Source: Bifidobacterium callitrichidarum (lineage in GTDB: Bacteria; Actinomycetota; Actinomycetes; Actinomycetales; Bifidobacteriaceae). From it: a DNA stretch of 33,632 nucleotides. The stretch spans positions 1 through 33,632 of the forward strand of contig NZ_QFFM01000033.1 of the NCBI RefSeq assembly GCF_003129905.1, in the 5' to 3' direction. Position numbers and translations under genes: made by a program. Shown here in pieces: positions 1 to 8,028 of the stretch (position 1 is its first letter; every line of letters starts with the position of its first letter). Below the pieces are notes generated by a model. The model was given only the letters and a program-made list of their open reading frames with translations, was not told the DNA's origin and made no database searches.

Positions 1-624
<624 letters not shown>

Positions 625-741
625 CCGCCGTAATCCTTCGCAAACACCATCGGCTTACTGGCGGTTTTGGCCGCCGTAATTGAAATGGATTCACCGGTGT
701 TTCGCCCTAACCAAATCTAGTTGATTGTTTTTGACCACGAG

Positions 742-780
742 AATGGGCTTGCTTTGGATTCGAACCAGAGTAAGCCCATT
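742..780 (+). terminator. inter-cassette hairpin 1
   Basis: Arms AATGGGCTT and AAGCCCATT, with a smaller TGG/CCA stem inside, followed by TTTCCTTT. It lies between cassettes 1 and 2 and is almost identical to the hairpin after cassette 2. It may be a weak terminator or an mRNA-processing hairpin; there is no long T run. Confidence 0.6.
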
Positions 781-816
781 TCCTTTGTCCCATAAGGGGT
801 TAGGGCTTGTATGACG

Positions 817-826
817 CCTTGCAAGG
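817..826 (+). promoter_or_regulatory. palindrome over the ribosome binding site, cassette 2
   Basis: CCTTGCAAGG is a perfect 10-bp palindrome whose right half supplies the AAGGAG Shine-Dalgarno for the ATG at 834. The same arrangement recurs before cassettes 3, 5 and 6, and with one change before cassette 4. Confidence 0.7.
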
Positions 827-833
827 AGTTTTT

Positions 834-1509
834 ATGCCAATCAGTAAAATTGTTGCGGGGGGGGGGGCGAAAGGTTTTACCCCTCCTGTTCGCGTTCTGC
901 TGCATGATTACATCCGCATCGGTGCAGCAGGATGCGAATGCAGCGGATAATTCCTATAAAGCGTATTACGCCAGTGGAACTAATATTCAAGCACTTTCCG
1001 GAAACTATAAAACGATCGGTAGATACAGTAGCGACCAAGGAAAAGTACCATGCGTGGTCTCTACAAGCAACGTCTTATATTATTGGGGCAGCGGCACCGA
1101 CGGAAACTATCATCTGATAAAAACCGGGCTGAATGGAGACTGGTGCGGCACTGACGACTACAACCCCTCCGGCATTACCTACCATATGGCCAGATGGAGT
1201 GGGAAAGATAAGAATAATGACATCTGGTCCATCGATGAACAAGGGCAACTGTGGCTGATGCGAGGTTCAGGTCCCAAGGTTGCCGAACCGGTCATGTCTG
1301 GTGTCGAATTCCATTCGGGCAGCGCTGGATGGGACGGCAACTACACACTGCTTCTACTTGGCACTCCACGTGCGGCAACCAATATTTCATACCAGGCTCA
1401 GATGCCTACCACAGGTGCGCCGGAGGGATTGTCCCAGATTGGTGTGATTGCTGTCGCCCTTGGTTTGGTCGGCTTGTTGGTGTTGGCGGTGAAACGTAAT
1501 CGCGTTTAA
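834..1509 (+). CDS. phase-variable surface protein, cassette 2 (OFF at 11 G)
   Basis: Predicted secreted, sortase-anchored protein, short type. The ATG at 834 follows GCAAGGAG. With the 11 G present, translation from it leaves the main frame and stops at 948-950. With 10 or 13 G it would read MPISKIVAGGGRKVLPLLFA and continue through a signal peptide cut after DANA, giving about 224 residues. The body shares with cassettes 4 and 6 a 'S-D-x-G-x-L/A-W' segment and an LLLG-x-PR segment before the anchor. The C terminus is QMPTTGAPEG, a hydrophobic helix and KRNRV. An upstream ATG at 811 is in the signal-peptide frame but has no ribosome binding site, so I did not choose it. The ligand is unknown; no catalytic motif is visible. 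Confidence 0.8.
857..867 (+). repeat. G tract, 11 bases, cassette 2
   Basis: Eleven G directly after GTTGC, eight codons into the gene and before the signal peptide. The frame to the signal peptide is restored at 10 or 13 G. Slipped-strand mispairing is the expected switching mechanism. Confidence 0.85.
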
Positions 1510-1531
1510 TCAACGCTCTTGACATGGGCAG

Positions 1532-1570
1532 AATGGGCTTGCTTTGGATTCAAACCAGAGTAAGCCCATT
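1532..1570 (+). terminator. inter-cassette hairpin 2
   Basis: Arms AATGGGCTT and AAGCCCATT, nearly base-for-base the same as the hairpin at 742-780, which points to cassette duplication. Confidence 0.6.
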
Positions 1571-1605
1571 TCCTTGTCTTGATAGGGTTTAGGGCTTGTT
1601 CAATA

Positions 1606-1615
1606 CCTTGCAAGG
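1606..1615 (+). promoter_or_regulatory. palindrome over the ribosome binding site, cassette 3
   Basis: CCTTGCAAGG followed by AG; it provides AAGGAG for the ATG at 1623. Confidence 0.7.
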
Positions 1616-1622
1616 AGATTGA

Positions 1623-2823
1623 ATGTTCATAAAGCAACAGTTGCGGGGGGGGGCTTAGAGTCAGAGGGCTCGGCTCTATTAGCCTTAAGAAGCTCCCCGC
1701 TCTTCTATTTGCGCTAGCAGTCATCCTCATACCCGTCCTCCTAGCCAATCCAGCACAGGCAGCAACGGACTCCTATGCAACCCCGACCTGTTCAGGAAAA
1801 TGGGAAGACGCCATCGGTGACAAAATCCCGTCCTTTGGATATTCATTGCCGATGTTCTCTAGCGGTTTAAATCGAGTCAAATACTGTACCAACGATTCAA
1901 ATATCTACAATTATTATTCCTCTTCATCAACGGTCGAATACCGTATCATCGCAAAAAGAATAGATCAAAAGACCACTCGGCTCTGGTATCAGAATACACA
2001 GTTGAATTGGAATATTGTCTTCAGCTCCGGTAACAGTGTCTGGAACGGCAACAGCATAGGCGGGGCTGACGAATACGGAATCAAATACATCGGATTGCAG
2101 GACGTTAAAGCGGAAGACAAAGGGTCAGCCGGAAAGATCCTATGGGTGACCGGGTCTTCCCCAATCATCCAAGTGACGCCTATGTCCGTATCATCCAGCG
2201 ACCATCAGACCGACCTGAGTCCAATGCCGATCCTTGAAGCCAACGGAGGAATCTTCCCTGACGGTGAATCAATGGAAACACCATCGATCTCCCCAGCCAC
2301 AGGCTTGACTTCATGGACCTCCAAAAACACTCCTACACGTGATGGATATGTCTTCTCCAAATGGACGCTCGACAAAGCCGGAACTCAACCTTTCACCCCA
2401 GGATCCGCAGTCAGTAACGGTCTCCGCCTCTACGCTCAATGGGAGAAGGACAGTGGCGCACCGGTTTCAGTGAAGCTGAATTGCAACAGCAGCAGTCCGA
2501 TCCATTGTTCCGTTACCGCGACCTACGCAGACAAGACCGTCAAAACCCGCACATTCGACCCTGCTGCAAACGCCAACCTGGATTGGAAAGACAATCCGAT
2601 TCAAGGCATCCGGTTGGATGATCAAGGATATTTGGCCGACCAGTCTTGCGCTATAGACCGATGCCGGTATGTTTCCCTAGCGGCAGCACCGGCCGATACG
2701 GGAAACTATCAGGCGCAGATGCCGACCACTGGTGCACCGGAAGGGGTATCCAGTGCCGGATTGATTGCCATTGGCCTAGCTTTCGCAGGACTTGCGATGG
2801 GATTAGGTCGTCGCCGGAACTGA
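1623..2823 (+). CDS. phase-variable surface protein with InlB-type repeat, cassette 3 (OFF at 9 G)
   Basis: Predicted wall-anchored protein, long type. From the ATG at 1623 the present 9 G lead to a stop within a few codons (TAG at 1656). With 8 or 11 G it runs MFIKQQLRGGLRVRG into a hydrophobic signal peptide ending NPAQA, then about 350 more residues, for a total near 399. The middle holds a Listeria-Bacteroides/InlB B-type repeat (GGIFPDG ... TRDGYVFSKWTLDKAG ... LYAQWEKD), a small beta-grasp module of bacterial surface proteins. A Cys-containing module shared with cassette 5 follows. The C terminus is QMPTTGAPEG, a hydrophobic helix and GRRRN. A gene caller that ignores the tract would start it at the internal ATG 1846 and lose the signal peptide. 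Confidence 0.8.
1645..1653 (+). repeat. G tract, 9 bases, cassette 3
   Basis: Nine G after TTGC; the frame to the signal peptide opens at 8 or 11 G. Confidence 0.85.
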
Positions 2824-2848
2824 TTTCCAGTGTCTGACGCTTCAGAAT

Positions 2849-2880
2849 GGGGTTGCATTCCGACTGTTGGATGCAACCCC
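2849..2880 (+). terminator. inter-cassette hairpin 3
   Basis: Ten-base perfect arms GGGGTTGCAT and ATGCAACCCC with a 12-base loop, followed by GCTTTTGTTG. It sits at the same place as the other cassette hairpins but has a different sequence. Confidence 0.65.
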
Positions 2881-2921
2881 GCTTTTGTTGTCGTTCCAGC
2901 AGTTGGGCGAATCAGGTTTAT

Positions 2922-2929
2922 CTTGCAAG
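2922..2929 (+). promoter_or_regulatory. degenerate ribosome-binding-site palindrome, cassette 4
   Basis: CTTGCAAG remains of the 10-bp palindrome because the first C is T here. GCAAGGAG still serves the ATG at 2937. Confidence 0.6.
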
Positions 2930-2936
2930 GAGTCTC

Positions 2937-3676
2937 ATGTTTACTAAGAAAACGCTGCGGGTGGGGGGCTTGGAAAACTAGCGCTCTCCATTTGGTTGAC
3001 GTTAATCGTTCTAGCTTCGTTTCTTTGCGCTTCACAGGGGTCGGCCGCTACGGACGACTGTTCTGATGGCTGTCAGTTGTATCGGTGGAGCGGGGATGGT
3101 ATTTCGCAGATTGAAAGCGACAAGAAGTTCACGCTGATCGGAACCGATGGAGGCGGACTTTCCCGGCTTTTGATAAAAGATATGATTGGCAAGGTGTGGA
3201 CATACAATGGGCTAAATAATAAGTTTGATACCACCGGTACGGTTAACCCAGGTAAGACAATGAGTCCAGCTCATAGCGGACGGATCCTAGGTCATTCCGG
3301 AAAAGGATCCGTAAAACTAGTCACCTCAACTAACGGCACATATATGCAGCTTTCAGTGGATTCGGATGGGCGAGCATGGGTCAATGAAGGCACTGATGTA
3401 GATGCATCCGGTATATACAGATACACTACAGCCATTGCCCCGACCGTAGTACAGGGAACCGACGGGATAGAATTCTTCCAAATTTCAGCATCGCAAAACA
3501 GCGGCAGTTCGGAGGACATTTACCTATTGGGAAAACCTCGGAACAATACAGCGAGTTACGTTGCTCAAATGCCTACCTCCGGAGCTCCGGAAGGTTTGTC
3601 TCTTATTGGTTTGTTGGCTGTCGGACTTTGCTTGATGGGTTTGATTGCTGTTTCGGTCAGGCGTAATCGGGTCTGA
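2937..3676 (+). CDS. surface protein, cassette 4, interrupted G tract, out of frame
   Basis: Short-type cassette. From the ATG at 2937 the reading frame stops at 2979-2981. Adding one G (or removing two) would give MFTKKTLRVGGLGKLALS, a signal peptide ending ASQGSA, and a protein of about 246 residues. The tract reads GGGTGGGGGG, so a T leaves only six uninterrupted G. This should make slippage rare and may have frozen the gene OFF. The body has a CSDGCQLYRW start like cassette 6 (CPEGCTLYEW), a 'S-D-G-R-A-W' segment and LLGKPR. The anchor is MPTSG, a hydrophobic helix and RRNRV. A TTG at 2996 lies within the signal peptide and is a poor start. Confidence 0.75.
2958..2968 (+). repeat. interrupted G tract, cassette 4
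   Basis: GCGGGTGGGGGG: a T at 2962 breaks the tract, leaving six G at 2963-2968. Confidence 0.8.
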
Positions 3677-3697
3677 CCTTTCTTGATTAGTCCTTCA

Positions 3698-3739
3698 GAA
3701 TGGGCTTGTTTGTGGACTGGTTCCGCAACGAGCCCATTC
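3698..3739 (+). terminator. inter-cassette hairpin 4
   Basis: Arms GAATGGGCT and AGCCCATTC with extra partial pairing inside, followed by CTTGTTTT. Confidence 0.6.
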
Positions 3740-3771
3740 CTTGTTTTATCAAGGTTTCAGGCTGTGACTTA

Positions 3772-3781
3772 CCTTGCAAGG
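3772..3781 (+). promoter_or_regulatory. palindrome over the ribosome binding site, cassette 5
   Basis: CCTTGCAAGG followed by GAG; it serves the ATG at 3790. Confidence 0.7.
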
Positions 3782-3789
3782 GAGTTTCT

Positions 3790-5081
3790 ATGATTTTAAC
3801 CAAAACGTTGCGGGGGGGGGGCTTAAGTTCGGCATCCTGCTCACCGCAGCACTAGCATGCCTATCCGTCACACTGACACTACCTCAAACCGCCACTGCAG
3901 CCGATGAATCAACCACCCCAACTTGTGATTCCAAAGGCTGGCAGAACTGGACATACACTCCATGGACTTACGAGCATAATGGGATAAAGAAAAGCGTTTC
4001 CTATGATTTCCTAAACGGCGGATCCACTTTTACATACGATTGGAGCACCTCAACAGGTGTCTTCATCAACGATCCAAAAGGTACCTCTCAAATGTGTACG
4101 GCAGCGGATGGCGGCACGTTATGGAAGGCGCAGCTAGGGAACGTAACACACATCCAATGGGCTCGCGGAGATGGCTGGGTCCTGCATTACTTTGATTCAG
4201 ACAAGCCTTTCTATGGCAGTCTGGATGTCAACGTCCCTGCATCCGTAACACCATCAGACAGTAAATACGGTGGGATTATTCTTGCCAAATACTCCGCCGG
4301 ATACTCTCGAGTCGATAATGAGATGCTGATTCGCGCCGTCACCGGAACAAACGTCGGCACGAACGAAGGCATTTTGACTATCAAAACAAACAATGGTGTT
4401 CCCTCCACCACGCATGCCGTATACAAAACAGCACTCTTGGACTACACCAAGGAACGCGAGGTGACGCTGAAAGCCAACGGCGGCGCATTCTCTGATAAGT
4501 CCGATACTCGTACTGCGATCATCAACCTGTCGGACATGTCGAAACTGTCCGACACCCCCACCAGAGATGGATGGTTTATCTCCGATTGGAACACGAAAGC
4601 TGACAGGTCCGGAACCAGTGCCTCCGTCTTGGCTGAAACCGTGGATAAAGCGACAGCCACATCCGACGGGTTCGAACTGTACGCGCAATGGGATCGCGAT
4701 AAGGGTAAACCATCATTGGCATACATCGATTGCTCTACAGAATCAAACACAGTCCGCTGCGCGATCTCCATCGACTATCCGAACGCCGAATCCACAACCC
4801 GAGAACTCACTGCAGTCAAAGGCTCGAAATTAAGCTGGGGCCAATTGGGTGGTATTTCCGGAGTCCGATTGGACAATACGGGATATAAGGCGCGAGCCAG
4901 TTGCGTAGCCGAAAATGGCTGCTACTGGGTGAGCTTGGATGAGTCATCAAATAATTCGAATATGACTGTTCAAATGCCTACGACAGGCGCACCAGAGGGT
5001 TTGTCTCTTATCGGAGCGACAGCTGCTGGGTTTTGCTTGATCGGTTTGGTGACTGTTGCCGTCAAGCGAAGTCGAATGTAA
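3790..5081 (+). CDS. phase-variable surface protein with InlB-type repeat, cassette 5 (OFF at 10 G)
   Basis: Long-type cassette and clear paralogue of cassette 3. The ATG at 3790 follows AAGGGAG. With the 10 G present it runs out of frame and stops within about 20 codons of the tract. With 8 or 11 G it reads MILTKTLRGG, LKFGILLTAA and on through a signal peptide ending QTATA, giving about 430 residues. The middle contains an InlB/Listeria-Bacteroides-type repeat (GGAFSDKSD ... TRDGWFISDWNTKADRSG ... LYAQWDRD), then the Cys-containing module also found in cassette 3. The anchor is QMPTTGAPEG, a hydrophobic helix and KRSRM. The long open frame can be extended to a TTG at 3774, but that codon overlaps the Shine-Dalgarno palindrome and has no site of its own. 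The ligand is unknown. Confidence 0.8.
3812..3821 (+). repeat. G tract, 10 bases, cassette 5
   Basis: Ten G after TTGC; the ON phase needs 8 or 11. Confidence 0.85.
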
Positions 5082-5104
5082 ACAGGGTTTTCCGCCGACC
5101 ATCA

Positions 5105-5145
5105 GAATAGGGCTTGCTTTTACGTACGGAAAGCAAGCCCTATTC
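5105..5145 (+). terminator. inter-cassette hairpin 5
   Basis: Perfect 16-base arms (GAATAGGGCTTGCTTT and its complement) around a 9-base loop, followed by CTTTCTTTG. It is the strongest of the five hairpins. Confidence 0.7.
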
Positions 5146-5180
5146 CTTTCTTTGAAAGGAATAAGCCTATATGTATGGAT

Positions 5181-5190
5181 CCTTGCAAGG
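5181..5190 (+). promoter_or_regulatory. palindrome over the ribosome binding site, cassette 6
   Basis: CCTTGCAAGG followed by AG; it serves the ATG at 5197. Confidence 0.7.
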
Positions 5191-5196
5191 AGATCT

Positions 5197-5937
5197 ATGC
5201 TTGATAAAACTGTTTTGCGGGGGGGGGGCTTAAGTTCCTAGCCCTGTTGATGGCATTCACCACACTCACACTATCCACAGCGATTCCAACTAACGTCCAA
5301 GCCGCCGACAAAACACCATGCCCGGAAGGTTGCACTCTATACGAATGGACAGGCGACACCGTCACCCCGGCCACTGTTCAAGGCGGGGTGAACAACGATA
5401 TCTCCGACATCGGCCAATACGGCCAAACTCACTTAGCCGCAAAAAGAAAAAACAGCAGATACCTTAGCTATAACAGTGATTCTGGGACTCTCCAAGAAAA
5501 CAGCTATACATCCGGTACCGGGGAAACCGACACTCCTCTAGAAGGATTTATCCCGGGCCACTCTTACCGTGGAAACGCATTGGGAATCAACGAATTCTCA
5601 GGAACTCCTACCACTAAGACGTACCCCTCACTGTCCATCGATAAAAACGGGTACCTTTGGATCAGGGAACCCGGAAGCGGCGCTGCGACACTCGAGCAAG
5701 ACACCGATATTGAATTCAAGGACATAGCGTCAGGTGTTGCTTTCATCAATATTCGCGGTGACGCTTTCTTCAAAACTCTACTCTTGGGCAATCCCCGAGT
5801 CAGTTCTTCCGCCACTGTCGCTCAAATGCCGACGACCGGCGCTCCCGCTGGGGCTGACTTCAACTGGGTGGTTGATTGCTTTCGGCTTGGGATTGGCTGG
5901 CTTGTCTCTGGGATTGTCGAAGCGGCGTAGCGCCTGA
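5197..5937 (+). CDS. surface protein, cassette 6, out of frame at the G tract and again at the anchor
   Basis: Short-type cassette. From the ATG at 5197 the 10 G lead to a stop at 5236-5238; 8 or 11 G would open a signal peptide (LKFLALLMAF ... TNVQA). The body resembles cassettes 2 and 4 (CPEGCTLYEW, S-D-K-N-G-Y-L-W, LLLGNPR). A second fault lies at GGGG 5850-5853: in the body frame MPTTGAPAG runs into ADFNWVVD and ends at 5930 without a basic tail. With one G fewer it would read GLTSTGWLIAFG through a normal hydrophobic helix to SKRRSA and stop at 5937. So this copy needs two changes to make an anchored product of about 246 residues. It could be a decaying gene, or have a second switch choosing anchored or released forms. 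Confidence 0.7.
5219..5228 (+). repeat. G tract, 10 bases, cassette 6
   Basis: Ten G after TTGC; the ON phase needs 8 or 11. Confidence 0.85.
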
Positions 5938-6025
5938 TATCCCAATGTCTAGGCGGGTTTTCTAACATTAAGGTAGTAACGAAACCTATTGTTGAAAGCC
6001 GTCTTATGACCCGACCTGTTAACCG

Positions 6026-7435
6026 TTACAACTCTGTTTGTTGAGTTGCAGGCATAGGGTTTCCGTTCCCTATGCGACTCCGTGTCTTACGCTCGGTTGG
6101 GCGGCACGGTATGCGTTTCCTTCCAACTGGGGTGTTGGTTTTTCGAAGGCCCCTTTGGGTCTCTCCGCGCACGTTTCTCGCCGGGGTACTCCCGACGGGG
6201 TCCAGATTGTTGGCGGCGTTCCTGTCTCGGTCGAGTTTAATCCCGCAGTTGTCGCAGTGGAAGACCCGTTCGCTGAGGGGCAGTTTGGTTTTCACCGTCC
6301 CGCAGTTGGAGCAGGTCTTCGAACTGGGGTAGAACCGGTCGTAGACGTGGAGTCTGCTGCCTGTCTGCTGGCATTTGTATTCGAGTTGGCGTCGGAAGTC
6401 TCCGAAGCCGGCGTCGAGTATTGCCTTGTTGAGGCTGCTTTTGGCTTTGGCCCCGTTTTTCAGGTAATGTCCGGGATTGTTGGGGTCCTCCTTGGGTTTG
6501 GGTCTGGCGGTCATGCCTTTGACGTTGAGGTCTTCGATGCCGATGTCCGCATACGTGTTGGCCATCCATGTGGTGGTCTTGTGGCGAAGGTCGAGCCGCT
6601 GGTTGGCGACGTGCGCGTACAGTTTGTTGACCTGGCGTTTCTTCTTCGCGTATCTCCTGGAACCGGGTTGGCGGCGTGAGAGGCGTTTCTGCTGGCGTTC
6701 GAGTTTCCGTTCGGTTTGCTTCAGGTACCGTGGGTTGGGTATAACGATCCCGTTGGACAGGGTAACGAGCGTCTTGACTCCGAGGTCGGCGCCTACACTG
6801 CCGGACAGTCCGGTCGCCTGCGGGGGCTGGTCCTTCTCGACGCGCAGGCTCGCCCACCACCGGTTGTGCTCGTATCGTACGGTGACGGACAGTATCCGGC
6901 CGTCACCGACGCACTTGCGGACGTTCTCCATGCAGTGGACCCGGCCGACACATGGGAGTCTGACCGCGCGGTCGTCACCGTCGATCAGTCCGAAACCGGT
7001 CGTGTACGTGTATTTCCATGTCGACTTGTGCTTGCTCTTATACTTCGGCCAGCCGACCGGTTCGCCTTCGCGGTCGCCGTTGAGCCAGTCGAAATAGTTC
7101 CTGAAAGCGTCGGAAAGGGCCTGGAACCCGGAATTGTAGGCTTCCTTGCTGTTGCCGGCCCACCATGGGGCCAAATCGTTCTTCCACCTGTTCCACCAGT
7201 TGCGCAGGCCGCGCATGCTCCAATCCGCCTTGCCTGATGAGGGGGCCGGTTCGACGCAGTCCAACTGATTGGATATGTGGGCCAACGCGGTGTTGTATGC
7301 GAAGCGTGCGGCCCCCGCGTTCGAGGACAACAAGCCGGCCTGCCGTGGCGTGGGGTCCAATGCGACCTTGACGCCACGGATGGTCTTGCCTTCCGGGATC
7401 TCGTATTTCCTGCGTTTCTTCCTGCCTTCAGCCAC
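6026..7435 (-). CDS. tnpB: TnpB RNA-guided nuclease, IS607 type
   Basis: Transposon-encoded RuvC nuclease that uses an RNA from the element's end to cut matching DNA next to a short motif, favouring retention of the element. The 469-residue protein has all expected parts. There is an N-terminal helical recognition region, a RuvC-I Asp about residue 217 (GADLGVKTL) and a RuvC-II Glu about 301 (GIEDLNVKGM). A zinc finger has Cys pairs about 375/378 and 394/397, and the RuvC-III Asp is about 404 (DRDRNAANN). A basic C-terminal tail of about 60 residues follows. The start is GTG at 7435, overlapping the tnpA stop by 8 bp, so translation is probably coupled. The catalytic set is intact, so it may be active. 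Confidence 0.92.
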   Translation of the reverse strand: MAEGRKKRRKYEIPEGKTIRGVKVALDPTPRQAGLLSSNAGAARFAYNTALAHISNQLDCVEPAPSSGKADWSMRGLRNWWNRWKNDLAPWWAGNSKEAYNSGFQALSDAFRNYFDWLNGDREGEPVGWPKYKSKHKSTWKYTYTTGFGLIDGDDRAVRLPCVGRVHCMENVRKCVGDGRILSVTVRYEHNRWWASLRVEKDQPPQATGLSGSVGADLGVKTLVTLSNGIVIPNPRYLKQTERKLERQQKRLSRRQPGSRRYAKKKRQVNKLYAHVANQRLDLRHKTTTWMANTYADIGIEDLNVKGMTARPKPKEDPNNPGHYLKNGAKAKSSLNKAILDAGFGDFRRQLEYKCQQTGSRLHVYDRFYPSSKTCSNCGTVKTKLPLSERVFHCDNCGIKLDRDRNAANNLDPVGSTPARNVRGETQRGLRKTNTPVGRKRIPCRPTERKTRSRIGNGNPMPATQQTEL

Positions 7436-8012
7436 GTTCGCCCGCCTCCAGCATGAGCCGCGCCCTGTTCGCGGCAGACCGACGCCCGTACATGCGGGCG
7501 CAGAACGAGGTCAGTACTTCGGTCATGTCACGGACAAGATCGTCATCCACCTCGGTGTCGTCCACGACGATGAGCCGACGGTTCTGCGCATGCAACGCCG
7601 CCTCTATGAGACTCGTGTTCATGCGCGCGAACCGGTCGCGATGCTCAACGATGATGGTGCCGACGGTGGGATCCTCCAGCAGGCGCGTGAGCTTGCGACG
7701 CTTCTCGTTCATACCGGACCCCACCTCCTTGACCACTTCCGGGGATTCGACCCCCATGTTCAACGCGAACGCCTTCAACCGGTCAGCCTGACGTTCCAGA
7801 TCCGTTTTCTGGTCGGCCGATGAGACCCGCGCGTAGCAGACGGTCCGTCCGGCGGGCTTGACGGGGACCATGTTCTCGTATTTCGGATCATGGATGATGA
7901 TCGTGCCCGTGCTGGTCTTCTCAAAGGGTACGGGCATACGGTTCTCACGGCACCACTGCCATACCGTCTGCACGTTGAACCCCTCACGGGAAGCCCATTC
8001 ACGAACTCTCAT
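7428..8012 (-). CDS. tnpA: TnpA serine recombinase, IS607 family
   Basis: Transposase of the IS607 family: a small serine recombinase with an N-terminal MerR-like DNA-binding helix-turn-helix. Residues about 1-30 (VREWASREGF ... VWQWCRENRMPVP) are the helix-turn-helix. The catalytic domain starts at CYARVSSADQ with the nucleophilic Ser about residue 64, and includes EHRDRFAR typical of the family. At 194 residues the length is normal. The ATG at 8012 lies 16 bp from the divergent ATPase start at 8029, so the two promoters must overlap. tnpB follows with an 8-bp overlap. No frameshift is seen. Confidence 0.92.
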   Translation of the reverse strand: MRVREWASREGFNVQTVWQWCRENRMPVPFEKTSTGTIIIHDPKYENMVPVKPAGRTVCYARVSSADQKTDLERQADRLKAFALNMGVESPEVVKEVGSGMNEKRRKLTRLLEDPTVGTIIVEHRDRFARMNTSLIEAALHAQNRRLIVVDDTEVDDDLVRDMTEVLTSFCARMYGRRSAANRARLMLEAGERG

Positions 8013-8014
8013 GA

Positions 8015-8020
8015 TATAAT
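8015..8020 (+). promoter_or_regulatory. -10 box of the ATPase gene, probable leaderless transcript
   Basis: TATAAT ends 8 bases before the ATG at 8029, which would put the transcription start at or next to the start codon. The stretch TATAATCATA recurs before the IS605-type tnpB at 12408. Confidence 0.6.
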
Positions 8021-8028
8021 CATATCAT

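Larger units (their letters stand above)
5940..8012 (-). mobile_element. IS607-type element (serine recombinase tnpA + tnpB)
   Basis: Two genes on the minus strand in the order tnpA, tnpB, overlapping by 8 bp, which is the standard IS607 layout. The right side reaches at least the tnpA start at 8012. The left side lies between the tnpB stop (6026) and the end of cassette 6 (5937). No terminal inverted repeats are expected for this family and I could not fix the ends exactly. The guide RNA normally spans the tnpB 3' end, which here is about 5940-6150 on the minus strand. Confidence 0.75.

Noticed and set aside
811..1509. Cassette 2 starting at ATG 811 in the signal-peptide frame
   Set aside because: That ATG has no ribosome binding site and its first codons run through the Shine-Dalgarno palindrome; the other cassettes have no equivalent start.
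6038..7823. Plus-strand frames opposite the IS607-type tnpB and tnpA
   Set aside because: They are shadows of the high-G+C minus-strand genes, which have complete catalytic motifs.
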